Shown here: positions 20,747 to 33,232 of the stretch, piece by piece
Layout: the number at the start of each line of letters is the position of its first letter
How positions within the stretch are numbered: position 1 is the first letter of the stretch
Source of the DNA: Typha latifolia
Lineage: Eukaryota; Streptophyta; Magnoliopsida; Poales; Typhaceae
Direction: 5' to 3'
Length of the DNA stretch: 64,000 bases
NCBI GenBank assembly: GCA_019914945.1
Contig: CM034110.1
Span: forward strand, 3,167,001-3,231,000
Made by a program: the position numbers and the translations under genes
Notes under the pieces: generated by a model
What the model was told of the DNA's origin: nothing
What the model saw: only the letters and a program-made list of their open reading frames with translations
Databases searched by the model: none

Positions 20747-22167
20747 TGTTGTGACAAATTAAGTAACACTCGCAAGTGCACGAATCTATGGAGTAGATCG
20801 GCAAGCAAGGTATCGATCCCACGAGGACCTGTTTGAAAACTTGAAGTGTTTGAAAATCTTAAAAATAATTTTAACCTAGTTGGAAAATGGGTTTAGGAGA
20901 TTTATGGAGAAAGAAAACCTTCTTGTAATTTTTTTTAATTAAGTGTGAGAAATAAGGTCTTGGAATCCACTTGTAGATAATACATTTCTATTAGATAATA
21001 TAAATCTCTTCTTTTTCTACGATTCACCAAGAAATCAATTACTAGTGGATCGGAAGATTATCTTTGAATGAACAATTCAATTTTCATAAAAATTACATTC
21101 TTCCTTCATTTTTAGAAAATATGGAGTAAGAATTTTAAATCATTAGATGTATCATTTTTAAGAAAAATAACTAATATCTAAATTCTAAACAACAAATTTA
21201 AAGTAGAAGAAAGAAGAACCTATTTAGCAATTAAGAACACATAAGAGATTTAGAATAAAAGAAATATGTTCCCAACAAGCTTCATCCTCAATCTTAAGAA
21301 AATTAGAAATTCATTTTAGTAGTTAATAACACAACTTGAATAAAAATAAATATGAGATTTAGCACTAGAGAGTTGTAGAATAGTTCTTTCAAAATTAAAA
21401 TCCAAATCCAAAAACAAGAGATTACGCTAAAAGAAGATCAAAATATGAACTTCTTCAAATGTGCTCTATTGTTGCTAATTGAATTGAAACAATTGCAAGT
21501 TGGAATGCTAAATTTTAAACAACAATTCCTCAAAAGAAAAATTTAACAGAAAATACATAAGAAAAGATATTTTTCTCTAGCTCTCAACCCCTCTATTTAT
21601 AGACTTCTTGGAGCATGAAAATCTGCTCCTAATCGGCTGGGAATATGTTGTTATTGTGTTTGAAATCTGCTAAATATGTGCATGAAATCTGGTAAAAATC
21701 TGCATGAAATATGTTAGAAATCTGCCGCATTATGTAGATAATTTGCTTGGCTAGAATTGCTGCTCAAATAGGAATTTTAAATTTGTTTACTGCTGCAATT
21801 ATTGCTGAAATTTTATCTGAATTGGAGATGAAAATCTGCTGCATTAGGTAAAAATTTCTTGCTAAAATTCTGCAACTTGAGAGAGATTTGATTGCTGAAA
21901 ATCTATTGCTTGATAAAAAAAAAGGAATTTTGACTCATTCTGATTTAGATAAGGAAGAAAATGATTAGTAGATCATTGTTTGCATAATTTTAAAGATGAG
22001 TAGTAGATTTAGTTGGTTAGTAGTGACTAAGCCTAATTCTGGTTTGAGCCCAAATTTGACTATTTTTAGTGATTAAATGAGATTCTATTGATCAAAGGTC
22101 AACAAATAACTAAAATATATTAATTTGTTAAAATAAAATATTAACATCTAATAATTTGGGTATAACA
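20747..22167 (-). mobile_element. 5' LTR of D
   Basis: 1,421 bp. On the minus strand starts TGTTATACCCAAATTATTAG and ends TAATTTGTCACAACA. A TATA box, GTCTATAAATAGAG, lies at 21604-21591. No second copy in the window. Confidence 0.75.
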
Positions 22168-22605
22168 AATATTACAATTATGAATTTAACAATAATGATA
22201 GTATAATGTTTACACATTATCGAAAATTATATATTTGATCAGTTAGGACATAATATCCACTATATATTTATATATTATTGATGATACATTAATATACTCA
22301 TCCATGATATGATGCTCTTTCTGATTCATATTATCCAGTATATGATTTATTCTCTGTTTGGTATCACTAATTCGGGGTAAGATTTATTCACTCAACCTTT
22401 AGCTCATGACTCTTTATTTCTTTTCTTACCCCCCTCAGATATGTGATACATGATATCGATTTGAAATATCTTGAGAAGATATTTAAAGTGATGATGAGGT
22501 GGGCTATAAACATGGAATGATGTAGAAAATAATTTATCTAGATATTGAGTGGTACCATTATTTGATATTTGCACTCCATTGTATAGACAATGATTTGTAT
22601 AATAA
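22168..22605 (+). mobile_element. LTR A2, third part
   Basis: Resumes LTR A: GATAGTATAATG, TATTATTGATGATACATTAA, TTCGGGGTAAGATTTATTC, the pyrimidine tract with CCCCCTCAG and GATGATGAGG. It stops at 22605 against the F sequence. Confidence 0.7.
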
Positions 22606-25191
22606 TGTTATGAACCAGATCTAGACTGATTCAGACGTAAGAAAATTATAAAAATTTAGGTTGAAATAGCCTCATGAGATAGGATTCTAATGGCTCTAGT
22701 TTCACCTAAATTGGAGGTCAGGATAAAAATTTAAAAATAAAATAACAGAGATAGGTTAGAGAGGGCAAAATGGTAAATATCTAACATTGTGGCAGTCATC
22801 GGAGGGTGACGGACGGCCAAGAGTGGTAGTGGATAGCCGTATTGTAGTACACATCCAGAATACAACTCTAATATTCAAAATACAATGCTAATCATAACAT
22901 CCTTGTAGAGGCTCAATACAACAAATAAAAATAGTCATAACTGAAACAAAGGCAGCTACTCCTCGCTACCCGCACTTGTTTCTCTTAGGTCTGAAATGAT
23001 GCAACTAAGAGGTGGTGAGCACACATCCCAGTGAGTAGAATCCATACAATATATAACAATGAAATCACAAGTGCATATCCAATGCATGCCTATAGTTGCT
23101 AGCAATAAAAATATACTTATTTAAATGACTTACCATGAGTTACTAAATCAATGCAATCAATAAAGACTACACATCACTATCCTAGAACATGCTAACTCCT
23201 AATCATATCAGGATAAGTCCACATAGGTATAAAACTTGATTCAATCTTTTATTCATACAAATCTTAATCATAGTGTTTATATGTTATGCTTAGAAGTAAA
23301 ATAGTAGTTTAGTCATTTCATGCTCACTAAGGCATTAATCATATTTTATCATAGCTCACCGAGCCATTCACCACACAGTGTAGATATTCTTAAGAAAATC
23401 ATCCATCACATAACCATCCATCATCTCATATATCGAGGAGGGATATATACACATCTAGCGGTAATGCCACCCAAACATGTATGGCGACACTGAATGTGAC
23501 CAGTTGTTTGTGGCCATCAGACTAAGGACTCTGGTCGTGGGCCCATATCTCATTATCTCTAAATCATCACTGCCCTCAACAGGAGAATTAGGAGCCCTCA
23601 GCTCATCAATGGACGCCCTAACCCTGCGACGTCGGGTACCGTTAGAAATATATCTCCGCCTCACAATCATGTTCTTCTATCATCATAATATAGTTCTGAC
23701 TATGCAGTATAATTATCTAAATGTCACACAGGCTCCCAACCTCAAGTTTATGCCGCTAATAATATAGTAATATATGATACACTCTACTCTTAACCCTGAG
23801 CTGAGCGAGTAGGGGCACTGCCTAGTCAGAACTCGACTACTAATGATAGGTGAAAGTGGTGTAGTATTTGTGAGTGTATAAGTCATGTCATTGTCATCAT
23901 GATCATTATATTCTATATTCACAACATATATTTATGTAAGGGTTTATCATACAGTATACATGTAGATCATCGTTATACTAATGCATGTGCTAACATTAAC
24001 ATTTGCATAACATCATGATGAGTGAACTATCCATAACTGCACATGTCAAGATATATCATAGTACACTAGATGCATGTACTAATAGTAACTTTCCTATAGT
24101 GTCATGGAAGGTATAATAGCTGCAACTATATTATTCTAGACTTGTATAAACTCTACTTGCCTGGGGGAGTCTCCATAGTACTCGAGTTCTCCTTAGCTAG
24201 CTGGCTCCTCCGGAATCCCAAAATCCTCCTCATGCAGTGTCGATCCTATTAATTCACGCAAGTAAAGTCATACATAATGTTAGCGAATTAATAGAATTAA
24301 CTACCTTATTAGAGAATTTAGGTTTAGACATATACATGAGTCAAAGGTCCCATAAGGTGAGTTCCATGTCATTCTAAAATTCACACTATTTTGGTGATAA
24401 TGATTTGTCTTTAGAGGAGTGGTTAGGATAATTAATTAGGTGGAATAGAGAAATGGGACTATAGGGTCCAAATGACCCCAAATGGCCTAGGCTGAGGTGT
24501 TGGGTTGGGCTCAAGCCTAACCGAATAGGCAAGGGAGGCCTTGGTGGGTTGCAGTCCAACTGCAGCCCACAAGGTTGGCTAAGGTGGGCTGAGGGTCCAA
24601 CCATGACCCACCAAGGCTTGGTGTGGTGCCGGCGGTGGTGCCGCGGTGCCGGCGGCGCAGCCACGAGCCTGACGATGCTGGTGGTGTAGCCACAAGGTTG
24701 AGTAAGGCATGGCGGCCGAGAGGGGTAAGTAAAAGGGGAAGAAAAACAAAAGAGGGGAGGAGGGCTCGACGGCGGCGGGGCGCGCTCCATGGCCGGCGGC
24801 AATGGAGGTCCCTCCTCCCTTCACTAAGGCGCCCATTTAGAGAGCTTCCCTCCTTCCACCAGAGCTCTCGGACCGGCGGCTAGATGAGGAGTCATAGCCA
24901 CCGAGGACTCCAATGATGGCGAGGGGGGAAGGGGTTAAGCTACTGAAATTAACGGTGGGGTAGGGGGGCTTACCAAGGAGGTCATATGGTAGGCTCGTCG
25001 GCTTTAGCGTCGGCAATTCGAGAGAAGGTGAGGAAGGGAGAGATGGTGTGGTGGGGGCAGAAATAGGGGAGGTTGGGATGGTGGCGTGCACGGCAAGAGA
25101 AAAGGAAGAAGAAGAAGGACAGGTGGCAAGGGGCTGTGACGCATGCGCTCGGCACGTGCATCGAGTTTTTTTAAAAATTTAGGGTGTTATA
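22606..25191 (-). mobile_element. F: GC-rich LTR-like sequence
   Basis: On the minus strand it starts TATAACACCCTAAATTTTTA, a start typical of chromovirus LTRs of the Tekay/Del kind (TGTAACACCC), and ends GGTTCATAACA. It has a GC-rich, CT-rich first kilobase (25130-24400), then an AT-rich part with the GGTACCCGACGTCGCAGGG phrase near 23635 that recurs at 60530. Both ends abut LTR A, but different positions of it, and no 5-bp duplication is seen. Proline/arginine-rich open frames in the GC part have no conserved motif. The type is not certain. Confidence 0.5.
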
Positions 25192-27124
25192 GTTATTGTA
25201 CTAGATATATGCATATGATCCACCATTTAGAAGGAAAGCATGAAATGTGATTGATAGGATAGTTGATAGAAAACGTGAGGATACCCGAGTAGGCGTGAGG
25301 GTTAGGGCGTGCCTGGAGATGATTGATCGCTCGACATAGTCGCGATCCTATTGGCCTTACGTTCGAACACATGCCGTTCGTCAGGGCATATGTGGCAAGT
25401 TATCCTCACGAGGTTTCTATCAACAAGAAGGGTGGCCGGTCTGGATGGATGTTGATACCCTAGCGGGTGGTGAGGTATGGTTATATTTGAGACTCTTTGC
25501 GGGTGGTAGAGAGTGCTCTGAGCCTTTGGACATAATATTAAGACCAGGTACCGAGTGATGACTGTGCATAGTGGTCTACTATAATGATGACATATAGAGC
25601 TGATATTGATGATTGAGATGTTGAGAAATGCATATGATTTCATTATTATTTAATTACCTAATTATCGAGTGGTCAATATACATCGTATATGATTGCATTT
25701 GATATCATAGCATGGTCATGGTCGACATGCATCATGTGTCATATTTGAGAAATAGTTATAGTGATAGTATGACATGGAGATTTGTTTATTCATTGTCGAT
25801 AATTATATACTTTTATCAATTATGACATGTTATCTACTTTTTATTTGTATATTATTGAGAATACATTTATATACTTATTCATGATATGATGCTCTTTTTG
25901 ATTCATATTATCCAATACATGATTTATTCTCTATTTGGCATCATTGATTCGAGGTAAGATTTATTCACTGAGCATTTTGCTCATGACTCTCTTTATTTCT
26001 TTCTAACACTCTCAGATATGTGGTACATGATAGCGACTTGAGATATCCTGAGAAGATATTTTAGATTGATGAGGTGAGCTATATGTGCGAGATGGTGTAG
26101 ATGATAATTTTTATAGAAATTGAGTTGTATCGTTGTTTGTTATATTTATACTTTATTGTATCAGATGATGATTTGTATAGTATATGTCAGATTATAGTGT
26201 ATTCGTGTATTAGTTGTTTAGTTGTATCTTGATGGTTTATCATAGCCTGTGTGTGGGTCCCGCGATTAGGTAGTGAGTGGTTTAGTGTATATTATTATGG
26301 ACTTAGATATTTATATGTTAACATATTTATTTGGTTGATAATATGACTTATTTGATATTGGATTATGTGAGCATGGATATATTAGTAGGTATTATTTGAT
26401 GATGTCATAATTATATGTGCATAGGAGTATATCTATGCGTGACGAGTAGGGGTGAAAACGGATCGGATATGGATCGGATAGTGCTCAACCCATATCCGGA
26501 TCCATATTTTTAGTCCGGATACGGATTCGGATACGGATATTAGACGGATAGCAAAATTTAAAACCATATCCTAACTAAACGGATACGGATAATTTTCGGA
26601 TAGAGGATTGGATTTTAAACGGATATTAATTGAATTTAAAATAATTATAATATTTATTTATATATAATTAACACAAAATTATTAAGAGTTTTACGCTAAA
26701 TAATTTTTTTATATATCAAATTTATAAAATTAGAGAAATTAATCTCTATAAATAATATATAATGTATTATTAGTAATAATATTAATATTTACTATTTAAA
26801 TAAGGAAATGAAAAACTGTAAATTATTTTAAAAAAATATGCGGATAAATGGATATCCGATATCCGTATTCGAATCCGAAAAATATATCCGACCCGTATCC
26901 GAATTCGTATCCAATTTTTTTTCAAAAATTCTATCCGTATCCTAATCGGATAGAAAATTTTTATCCGAATCCGATCCGAATCGGGTCGGATAGCGGGTCG
27001 GGTCGGAGTGAATCCGACCCGTTTTCACCCCTAGTGACAATCCCCGCTCGTCCTATTGCGTGCGTCGTGCATGCCATGTGGGTGTGTGGACGTGCACGTG
27101 CCCATGTCGGGCAGGGGCATTACA
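25192..27124 (+). mobile_element. 5' LTR of the A element, front part missing
   Basis: Contains the middle and end of LTR A: GATACCCTAGCGGGTGG, GGTAAGATTTATTCACTGAG, the 3' GTGGGTCCC region, and the terminus GTCGGGCAGGGGCATTACA. The hAT-like MITE splits it at 26447-27033. Confidence 0.8.
26447..27033. mobile_element. hAT-like MITE (587 bp)
   Basis: Perfect 15-bp terminal inverted repeats TAGGGGTGAAAACGG / CCGTTTTCACCCCTA. Subterminal regions are full of GGATATCCG/TCGGATA motifs on both sides. Flanks GTGACGAG (26439-26446) and GTGACAAT (27034-27041) are a decayed 8-bp duplication; other A LTRs read GTGACGGG here, giving the empty site. No transposase: a non-autonomous element. Confidence 0.85.
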
Positions 27125-27131
27125 ATTCAGG

Positions 27132-27143
27132 TGGTATCAGAAC
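27132..27143 (+). other. PBS of the A element
   Basis: TGGTATCAGAAC, seven bases after the LTR end TTACA. It matches the initiator tRNA-Met PBS with one change (A for G). Confidence 0.75.
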
Positions 27144-28804
27144 TTAGGTTTAAGAAAGATCTAGCAAACCATCAAGTATAGTAGATATCAGTTTATTTTA
27201 GGATTACGCTAGTAATCGATCTTTACAATTGGGATATTTATTGGTAGAGATAGAGGTCTAAGTTGTGATGTTGAGATTATTAAGTTTTGATATTTGACGA
27301 TATTGATAGAAATAATTTGAGATATTGGTGATATTAATAGAAATAATTTGAGATATTGGTGTTCTAATGAATATGAAGAGATATTACAAAAATCATGCAT
27401 TGATGTTATTGATATTAAGGTATTATACTCTGTGGAGCATAATGTTGGATATATAGACTTGTTCATATGTTGTGATAAAGTGTAGAAATTTGTAAATATG
27501 TGGAGATGTATATTTTTTGCAGAAAGATTATTATCAGTAGATTTGAGGTTATTATGAGCAAATATAGCATATTTTTGGATTTTTGATCTTTTATGGATAT
27601 ATTTGAGATTAGAAAATTAATGTAAAAAGATATATGTGCAGAGAGACTATTTTGATACTTTATGGTCATAATTATTGATTGTGGATGGATGAGTAAGATA
27701 TATGATGATTTTATATAGTGAAAAAGATATTAGCTGATGTAATATAGATGATTGTAGATTGTATATAGAAAATAATTTTTGGGATGACTAGTATGATAAA
27801 TTATGTTTACAAGATACTTGTGTTAGTAGGTATAAAATTTTGATTGTACCGACAAGATGGATAATTTAATAGGGATATGATAGAATATTAAGTTGAGACT
27901 CTTGAAGAAATATGAGGTTGAAATAATTTAATTAGAAATGAGATATGTTGATTTTTAATCATAGATGTTAAATAGAGATATTATGTGCTTTGTCATGTTA
28001 GTTATTTTGAGGGTACTAATTGGAGAGATAACTTGATAGAGTTATTCATAGAGCCTATAGATATGATTATTTATTATGACTGATAGATGATTTGAAAGTT
28101 GAACTAATTGCTTCATAGGACGATAATGAAAGAAATACAGAGGACTATGATATTTCATATACAGTGTATCGATGGATGTTTATTATACTGCTAGATGATA
28201 AATAGATAATGATGTATAGGAAAGTGATTATATTAGCATTTGTTTAACCATTGACTTACATGTTCGATTATTACTAGAGGTTATTGAGCGAGCCTTGTAA
28301 AATGATGAGATTGATCTTAATAATTGTAAAGACTTACATGTTTGCATTTGAGTCTTAAGATAAAGATATTTGATTAGGAGATAATAATTTCATGATTGGT
28401 CCCATTATAGTTTGTGAAAATTTGATCTTTTAATGAATTGCAAAGTTAAGGTTGCGAGTTGATCTAAAGTAAAATGGAAGATATACTAGTAAGGTTGTAA
28501 TTTATATTTTTGGGATGTCTTCTAATCTATATGAATCAAGTAGTGTCAGTTATTTTATTGACAGATCATAATAGCATGACCAATTCGGGAGATTAATCTT
28601 ATTAGCTTTAGTTCATATATAAAATTTTTGTGGATGTGTCTAAGTTATGTTTATGTATTTTTAAAGATCAAGTATGATGGATTAGTAAATAGTTGTGTGG
28701 CAATGGATTAATATTATGAATTGAATATTATATCTGTCGAGATATTGAAGAGATTATTGAATTACTTAGTAGAACTTAGTAGATAATCTTTGAATCTGAA
28801 TATC

Positions 28805-29690
28805 TAATACGTTTAGTTAGGATCTTTTCTTACTACATTAGTTGTTAATTTTCATTAAAATAAAATTTATATAAGTCGCGTTCGATCGCAGGTGGGGTCG
28901 CGTTTGAACGCCTTTGCGAACGCCTGCATCAGGTTCGCAAATACAGAGAACGCATATTGTGCATTCGAACGCGGTTGGGTGAGTTCGAACGCCTGCATTT
29001 GAACGCCTGCATCGCGTTCGCAAATACAAAGAACATCTTTTGTGCATTCGAACGCGATCGAGCGCGTTCGAATGCGATCGGGCGCGTTTGAATGTGATCG
29101 GGCGCATTCGAACACGATCAGCGGGAATATTCTAGAATTAGGGTTACTTATTGTTTTAGAACTTGTTGGCTAGCCTTTATAGATATGTGGATGGTAGCCA
29201 AATTCATTTTGCTATTAGAATATTGATTTTTTGCCTCTCTATCATCTATCTATCCTAATCTCCCTCCCTCTTCACCATCCTTCCGGCAAGGTTTCTCTTA
29301 ACTTCTAATCTCCCTCGACTGTCGAGCCATCCCACTTCTTTGGGGTCTCGACCACTTTGTTCCCTTCGTCTATATTCCTAAATCACATCCACATTCCACC
29401 TTCATCTCCATATCCATCCATAACCCTAATATCCACTCCACCCGTCACCACCACCATCACCCACATTATTCCATGTTTTCGTCTTAGTTGCATTTTGAAT
29501 CTGTGAAGAGAGTAAATACAAAAGTTGTAGATTAGGAAGTTATGAATCTAATCCACTTTTTTCGTAATTTTTTGACTACCGAAGAATATTTGATAAATAT
29601 TTTTCCACGGTTGTACGGACTGACTTTTTTAATATATCCAGATCTTGAAGGAATCATTATGTAGCCTATCTTTTGTTCGAGAACCTATCA
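28805..29690 (+). mobile_element. Solo LTR of family C
   Basis: Starts TAATACGTTTAGTTAGGATC and ends GAACCTATCA, flanked by the duplication ATATC (28800-28804 and 29691-29695). U3 holds a TTCGAA palindrome array (28876-29122), with a TATA-like TTTATAGAT downstream. No interior: a solo LTR left by LTR-LTR recombination. Confidence 0.85.
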
Positions 29691-30775
29691 ATATCATTAT
29701 CATTAAGTGATATTTTGGTGGATATACTAGTAGTGATAGTAATTAAATAGATAATAATCAAATTAGAATTATGTGAATCAAGGAATAAATAGTTTGGATA
29801 TAGAAAATGATTGATAGAAAGATCATTATAAAGTTTATTATGTATGTTTCTTGAGATAGTTTGAATTTAACCTTTCAAATATTGTAGATTAAGAAGGAAA
29901 ATAATGTGGAGAATCAGAAGAGTGTATAAATTTCGTTTGAGAGTGCATTAGGATTAACATTGATAGGTTGAATTTGATGAACTGTATGTTATTTTGAAAA
30001 CTGTATTACAAATACAGGTCAATATTGTAGTCTTATATGGATAGGTGTGATATCTTATATTGATTTATTTAGTAATTTGTATAATAGTTAAGCATATGAG
30101 CAGTGCACTTTAAATAAGAGAGTTTATGCTATCGCTTAAATTTTATGAGGATATTGGATGATGCTAAGTATGTTTAGATTAGTGACATTATTTGTCTAGA
30201 AAATCATGAGTTAAGTATTTCGGATATTCTTGGAATAACTTGTATTTATTGTTCTATTAATGATAGTATTGAGGGATAATAGTTTAAGCATGATTGGGGT
30301 AGGAGTATACATTCAGTAGATTGGAGATATTTTATTTAAATAGGTTGTATTGTATTATCATAGGTGATTATGGCATTACGTTGTTATATGGTTGCAGTTA
30401 GCAGAAAAAGTGATAGATATGGACAGGATGAGGTATTTTGGAGTAGAATATGATTCAATTAATAGATGACAACACTTTCTACATTGTAGAATCAATATAT
30501 GCTCTTTCTTACAGACTAGTGGTATTATTGATGTCTATAGACATAGTACGATTACCTGACTGACCTAGATCTAGAAATTTTATTTTTGGTAAGGGAGTTA
30601 CTTGTGGTAGTGTAATGTTAGGAGTTAATGAGTAAGCTAGTAAACGAAGTATAAGTTACGGACCTGAAAAAGTGAGATTGCATAATTGTTGATTTGGTTA
30701 GAAGGTAGTGAAACTAGATATGATGATTTTCTTACAATATCATTGTGATATAAATTTCGAGGTTGAAATTTTCGT

Positions 30776-30791
30776 AAAGGAGGAAGAAAAA
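30776..30791 (+). other. Polypurine tract of the A element
   Basis: AAAGGAGGAAGAAAAA directly before the 3' LTR start TGTAACAACC. The second A element has AGGGGGGAAGGAAAAA at 58563-58578. Confidence 0.75.
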
Positions 30792-32290
30792 TGTAACAAC
30801 CTGCCCTAAAAATAAAAATAAAAAAATAAAAAAAATAATTAAAAAGTTTTTGGTTATGATGTTGCCGGCCACACTGTAGTCAGCCTCGTGCCCATGAGCA
30901 GCTTGCATGGAGGGTGCCACGCGCCCTAGTTGCCGTTGCCGCAACCAACCAACTACGGCCAGTTGGCCGGGGCGGGGCCCCGTTGCCGCTTCCCATTTCT
31001 GTCACACCACCTCTCTCTCTCTCTATCTATCTCTCTCTCCCTCTCAAATGCTCTCTCTCTTTCTCCTCGTTCTTCTCTCTTAAGCTTCACCATCTCGGTA
31101 TGCCGTCGTCGGCCACTTCGAACCATCGCCGTCGCTTCCACCGCCGTGCTACTGACGCCGATCCCAAACCCCCTTATTTGAAACCCCGTGGACCCTATCG
31201 ATGAGTTGACGTTTGATTAACGGATGTGAGGGATATGTGTTTTGGGTCTTCTGAGTAGTCTTATCTCCTAGACGCCTTTCTCAAATTAGGTAACATTATA
31301 TATTATGTACATGCATGTTTTGACCTCCAGTATGATTATATGATTTTATTTAGAGATGATTATAGTCGAGCATATTTTATCATGCATGTGATTAAGCTGA
31401 TCTTGGATATGAGTATGAAGATGATAAATAGAGATGATTAGAGATGACTATACTATTATAATTTTATGTCTAGTCGATCTATAGCATGAGTATGCATGTG
31501 ATAGATTAGCATGGGTATGCATGTGATGACTAAATGGTTGGAAACTACATTGCATCAATTTTCTTTTGATTCCTGTTCCACCTAAATTCCTATTATGCAT
31601 TGACTTATTATTGTACTAGATATATGCATATGATCTGTTATTTAGAAATAAGCATGAAATGTGATTGATTGATAGTTGATAGAAATCACGAGGATACCCG
31701 AGTTGGCGCGAGGGTTAGGGCGTGCCTAGAGATGATTGATCGCTCGACATAGTCGCAATCCTGTTAGCCTTACGTCCGAGGTCATTAGTCTGTTTGTGCA
31801 GCAGACATTCGGACACATGCCGTTCGTCAGGGCATATGTGGTGAGTTATCCTCACGAGGTTTCTATCAATTAGGAGGGTGCCCGGTCTGGATGGATGTTG
31901 ATACCCTAGCGGGTGGCGGGGTATAGTTATATTTGAGATACTCTTTGTGGGTGGCAGAGTATGCTCTAAGCCTTCAGACATGATGTTGAGACTGAGTACC
32001 GGGTGTTGACTATGCACAGTGGTCTAGTATGATGATGACATATAGAGCTGACATTGATGACTAAGATTTTGAGAAATACATTTGATTTTATTATCATCTA
32101 ATTACCTAATTATCGAGTGGTCAATATACATCATATATGGTTACATTTTGATATCATAGCATGGTCATGGTCGACATGCATCATGTGTCATATTTGAGAG
32201 AGAGTTATGATGATAGTATGATATCAAGATTTTTTTATTTGAGAGAGAGTTATGATGATAGTATGACATGGAGATTTGTTTATTCATTAT
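30792..32290 (+). mobile_element. 3' LTR of the A element, shortened
   Basis: Starts TGTAACAACCTGCCC. The AT-rich body between the CT-rich head and the TTATTTGAAACCCCGTGG phrase (31172) has been lost. A duplicated block (TATTTGAGAGAGAGTTATGA at 32191 and 32239) is private to this copy. It stops at ~32290 against B integrase sequence. Confidence 0.7.
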
Positions 32291-33232
32291 TTATCTCCGG
32301 CATAGCATTGTAGGTATTACTGCAAACTCGGGTTCAAGACCTCTATCTGCCTGTCCCTCTGTGGATGGTATGCCAACTCATCCGATAGATCATGGTATCC
32401 CGTGAAGTTTAGCCACGCCGCTATCGAAGACCTCCGCGACCCGTGTAGTGTAGGGGTGGACGAGCGCTGAGAAGTGCGCATACTTAGAGAGGTGGTTGAC
32501 CACCACCATGATAATCGATCGCCCTTGGACAGTCGGTAGGCCTTCAATGAATTCCATTGAAATATCTTCCCAGATTTGCTCGGGCAGGGGAAGGGGTTGG
32601 AGAAGGCCGGCTGGTCAATTTTAATATGCTTTGGCTCGTTGGCAGACTTCGCATGTGCAGATGCAGTTGCACACGTCTTTCTTCATGCCGGTCCACGATA
32701 AATTGAGTCAGTCACTTGTGGGTCCGCAAGATGCCCTCGTGGCCTGCGAGCGCTGAGTCGTGGAATTTGCTAATCAAGGCGGTCTGCATTGTTTAGGATT
32801 AGGATCCGATCCCAATTGAGCACTAGTCCGTCTCTCGTGTTGTACTCGATCTGACTTGATGGGTCTTGAGTCACCTGAGCCGCAAGTTGCACTAGGCTTG
32901 GTTCCTTTAAGGTGGAATCCGTGACCCGATCCAATAAGGGGAGTGTTGGAATCAATATGGTGGCTAGCTCGGCAGCTTTAGGTTGACATGAGAGTGCATC
33001 GGCTGCGCTGTTCTCTGAACCCTTTTTGTAAACCAAGTCACAGTCATACTCAAGCAACATGGAGAGCCACCTATGTTGCGCAGGAGTTTGGATCCTGTGC
33101 CCGAGTAAGTAGGGCAGACTTCTTTTATTGGTGCGCACTATGAACCACACTCCGATCAGGTATAGGTGCCACTTGCTAATAGAGTGGATCACAGGCAAAC
33201 TTCTCTCGCTTGTACGTCGACAATTAGTGCGA

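Larger units (their letters stand above)
17723..22167 (-). mobile_element. Ty3/gypsy fragment D (5' LTR, PBS, gag, protease)
   Basis: Minus-strand element of the non-chromovirus (OTA; Athila/Tat-like) type, inserted in LTR A2. Only the 5' half is left: LTR 20747-22167, PBS 20721-20740, gag and protease down to ~17960. No RT, integrase or second LTR is seen. The flanking LTR A bases do not meet exactly; about 0.5 kb of LTR A is missing, so a deletion removed both the 3' half of D and host sequence. Confidence 0.75.
27125..30791 (+). mobile_element. Non-coding interior of the A element
   Basis: AT-rich with frequent stops in all frames. I find no zinc knuckle, protease, RT or integrase motif. 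Segments such as GAGGACTATGATATTTCATA and ACAGTGTATCGATGGATG are nearly the same in 55626-58580, so the sequence is conserved between copies although it does not look coding. A small tandem repeat (about 32 bp, GATAGAAATAATTTGAGATA) lies at 27299-27361. The solo C LTR occupies 28805-29690. Confidence 0.65.
25192..32290 (+). mobile_element. LTR A element with non-coding interior
   Basis: 5' LTR (25192-27124, front part lost), PBS 27132-27143, interior 27125-30791, PPT 30776-30791, 3' LTR 30792-32290 (truncated). The interior carries a solo C LTR and no Gag or Pol motif in any frame. It resembles 55626-58580. Very long LTRs with a short non-coding interior is the layout of a large retrotransposon derivative (LARD), moved by proteins of another element. 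Confidence 0.75.

Noticed and set aside
24386..25091. Pro/Ser-rich and Arg/Gly-rich frames (84-138 aa)
   Set aside because: GC-rich part of the F LTR-like sequence; no start context, domain or conserved partner in the F-like copy at 58.7-60.8 kb.
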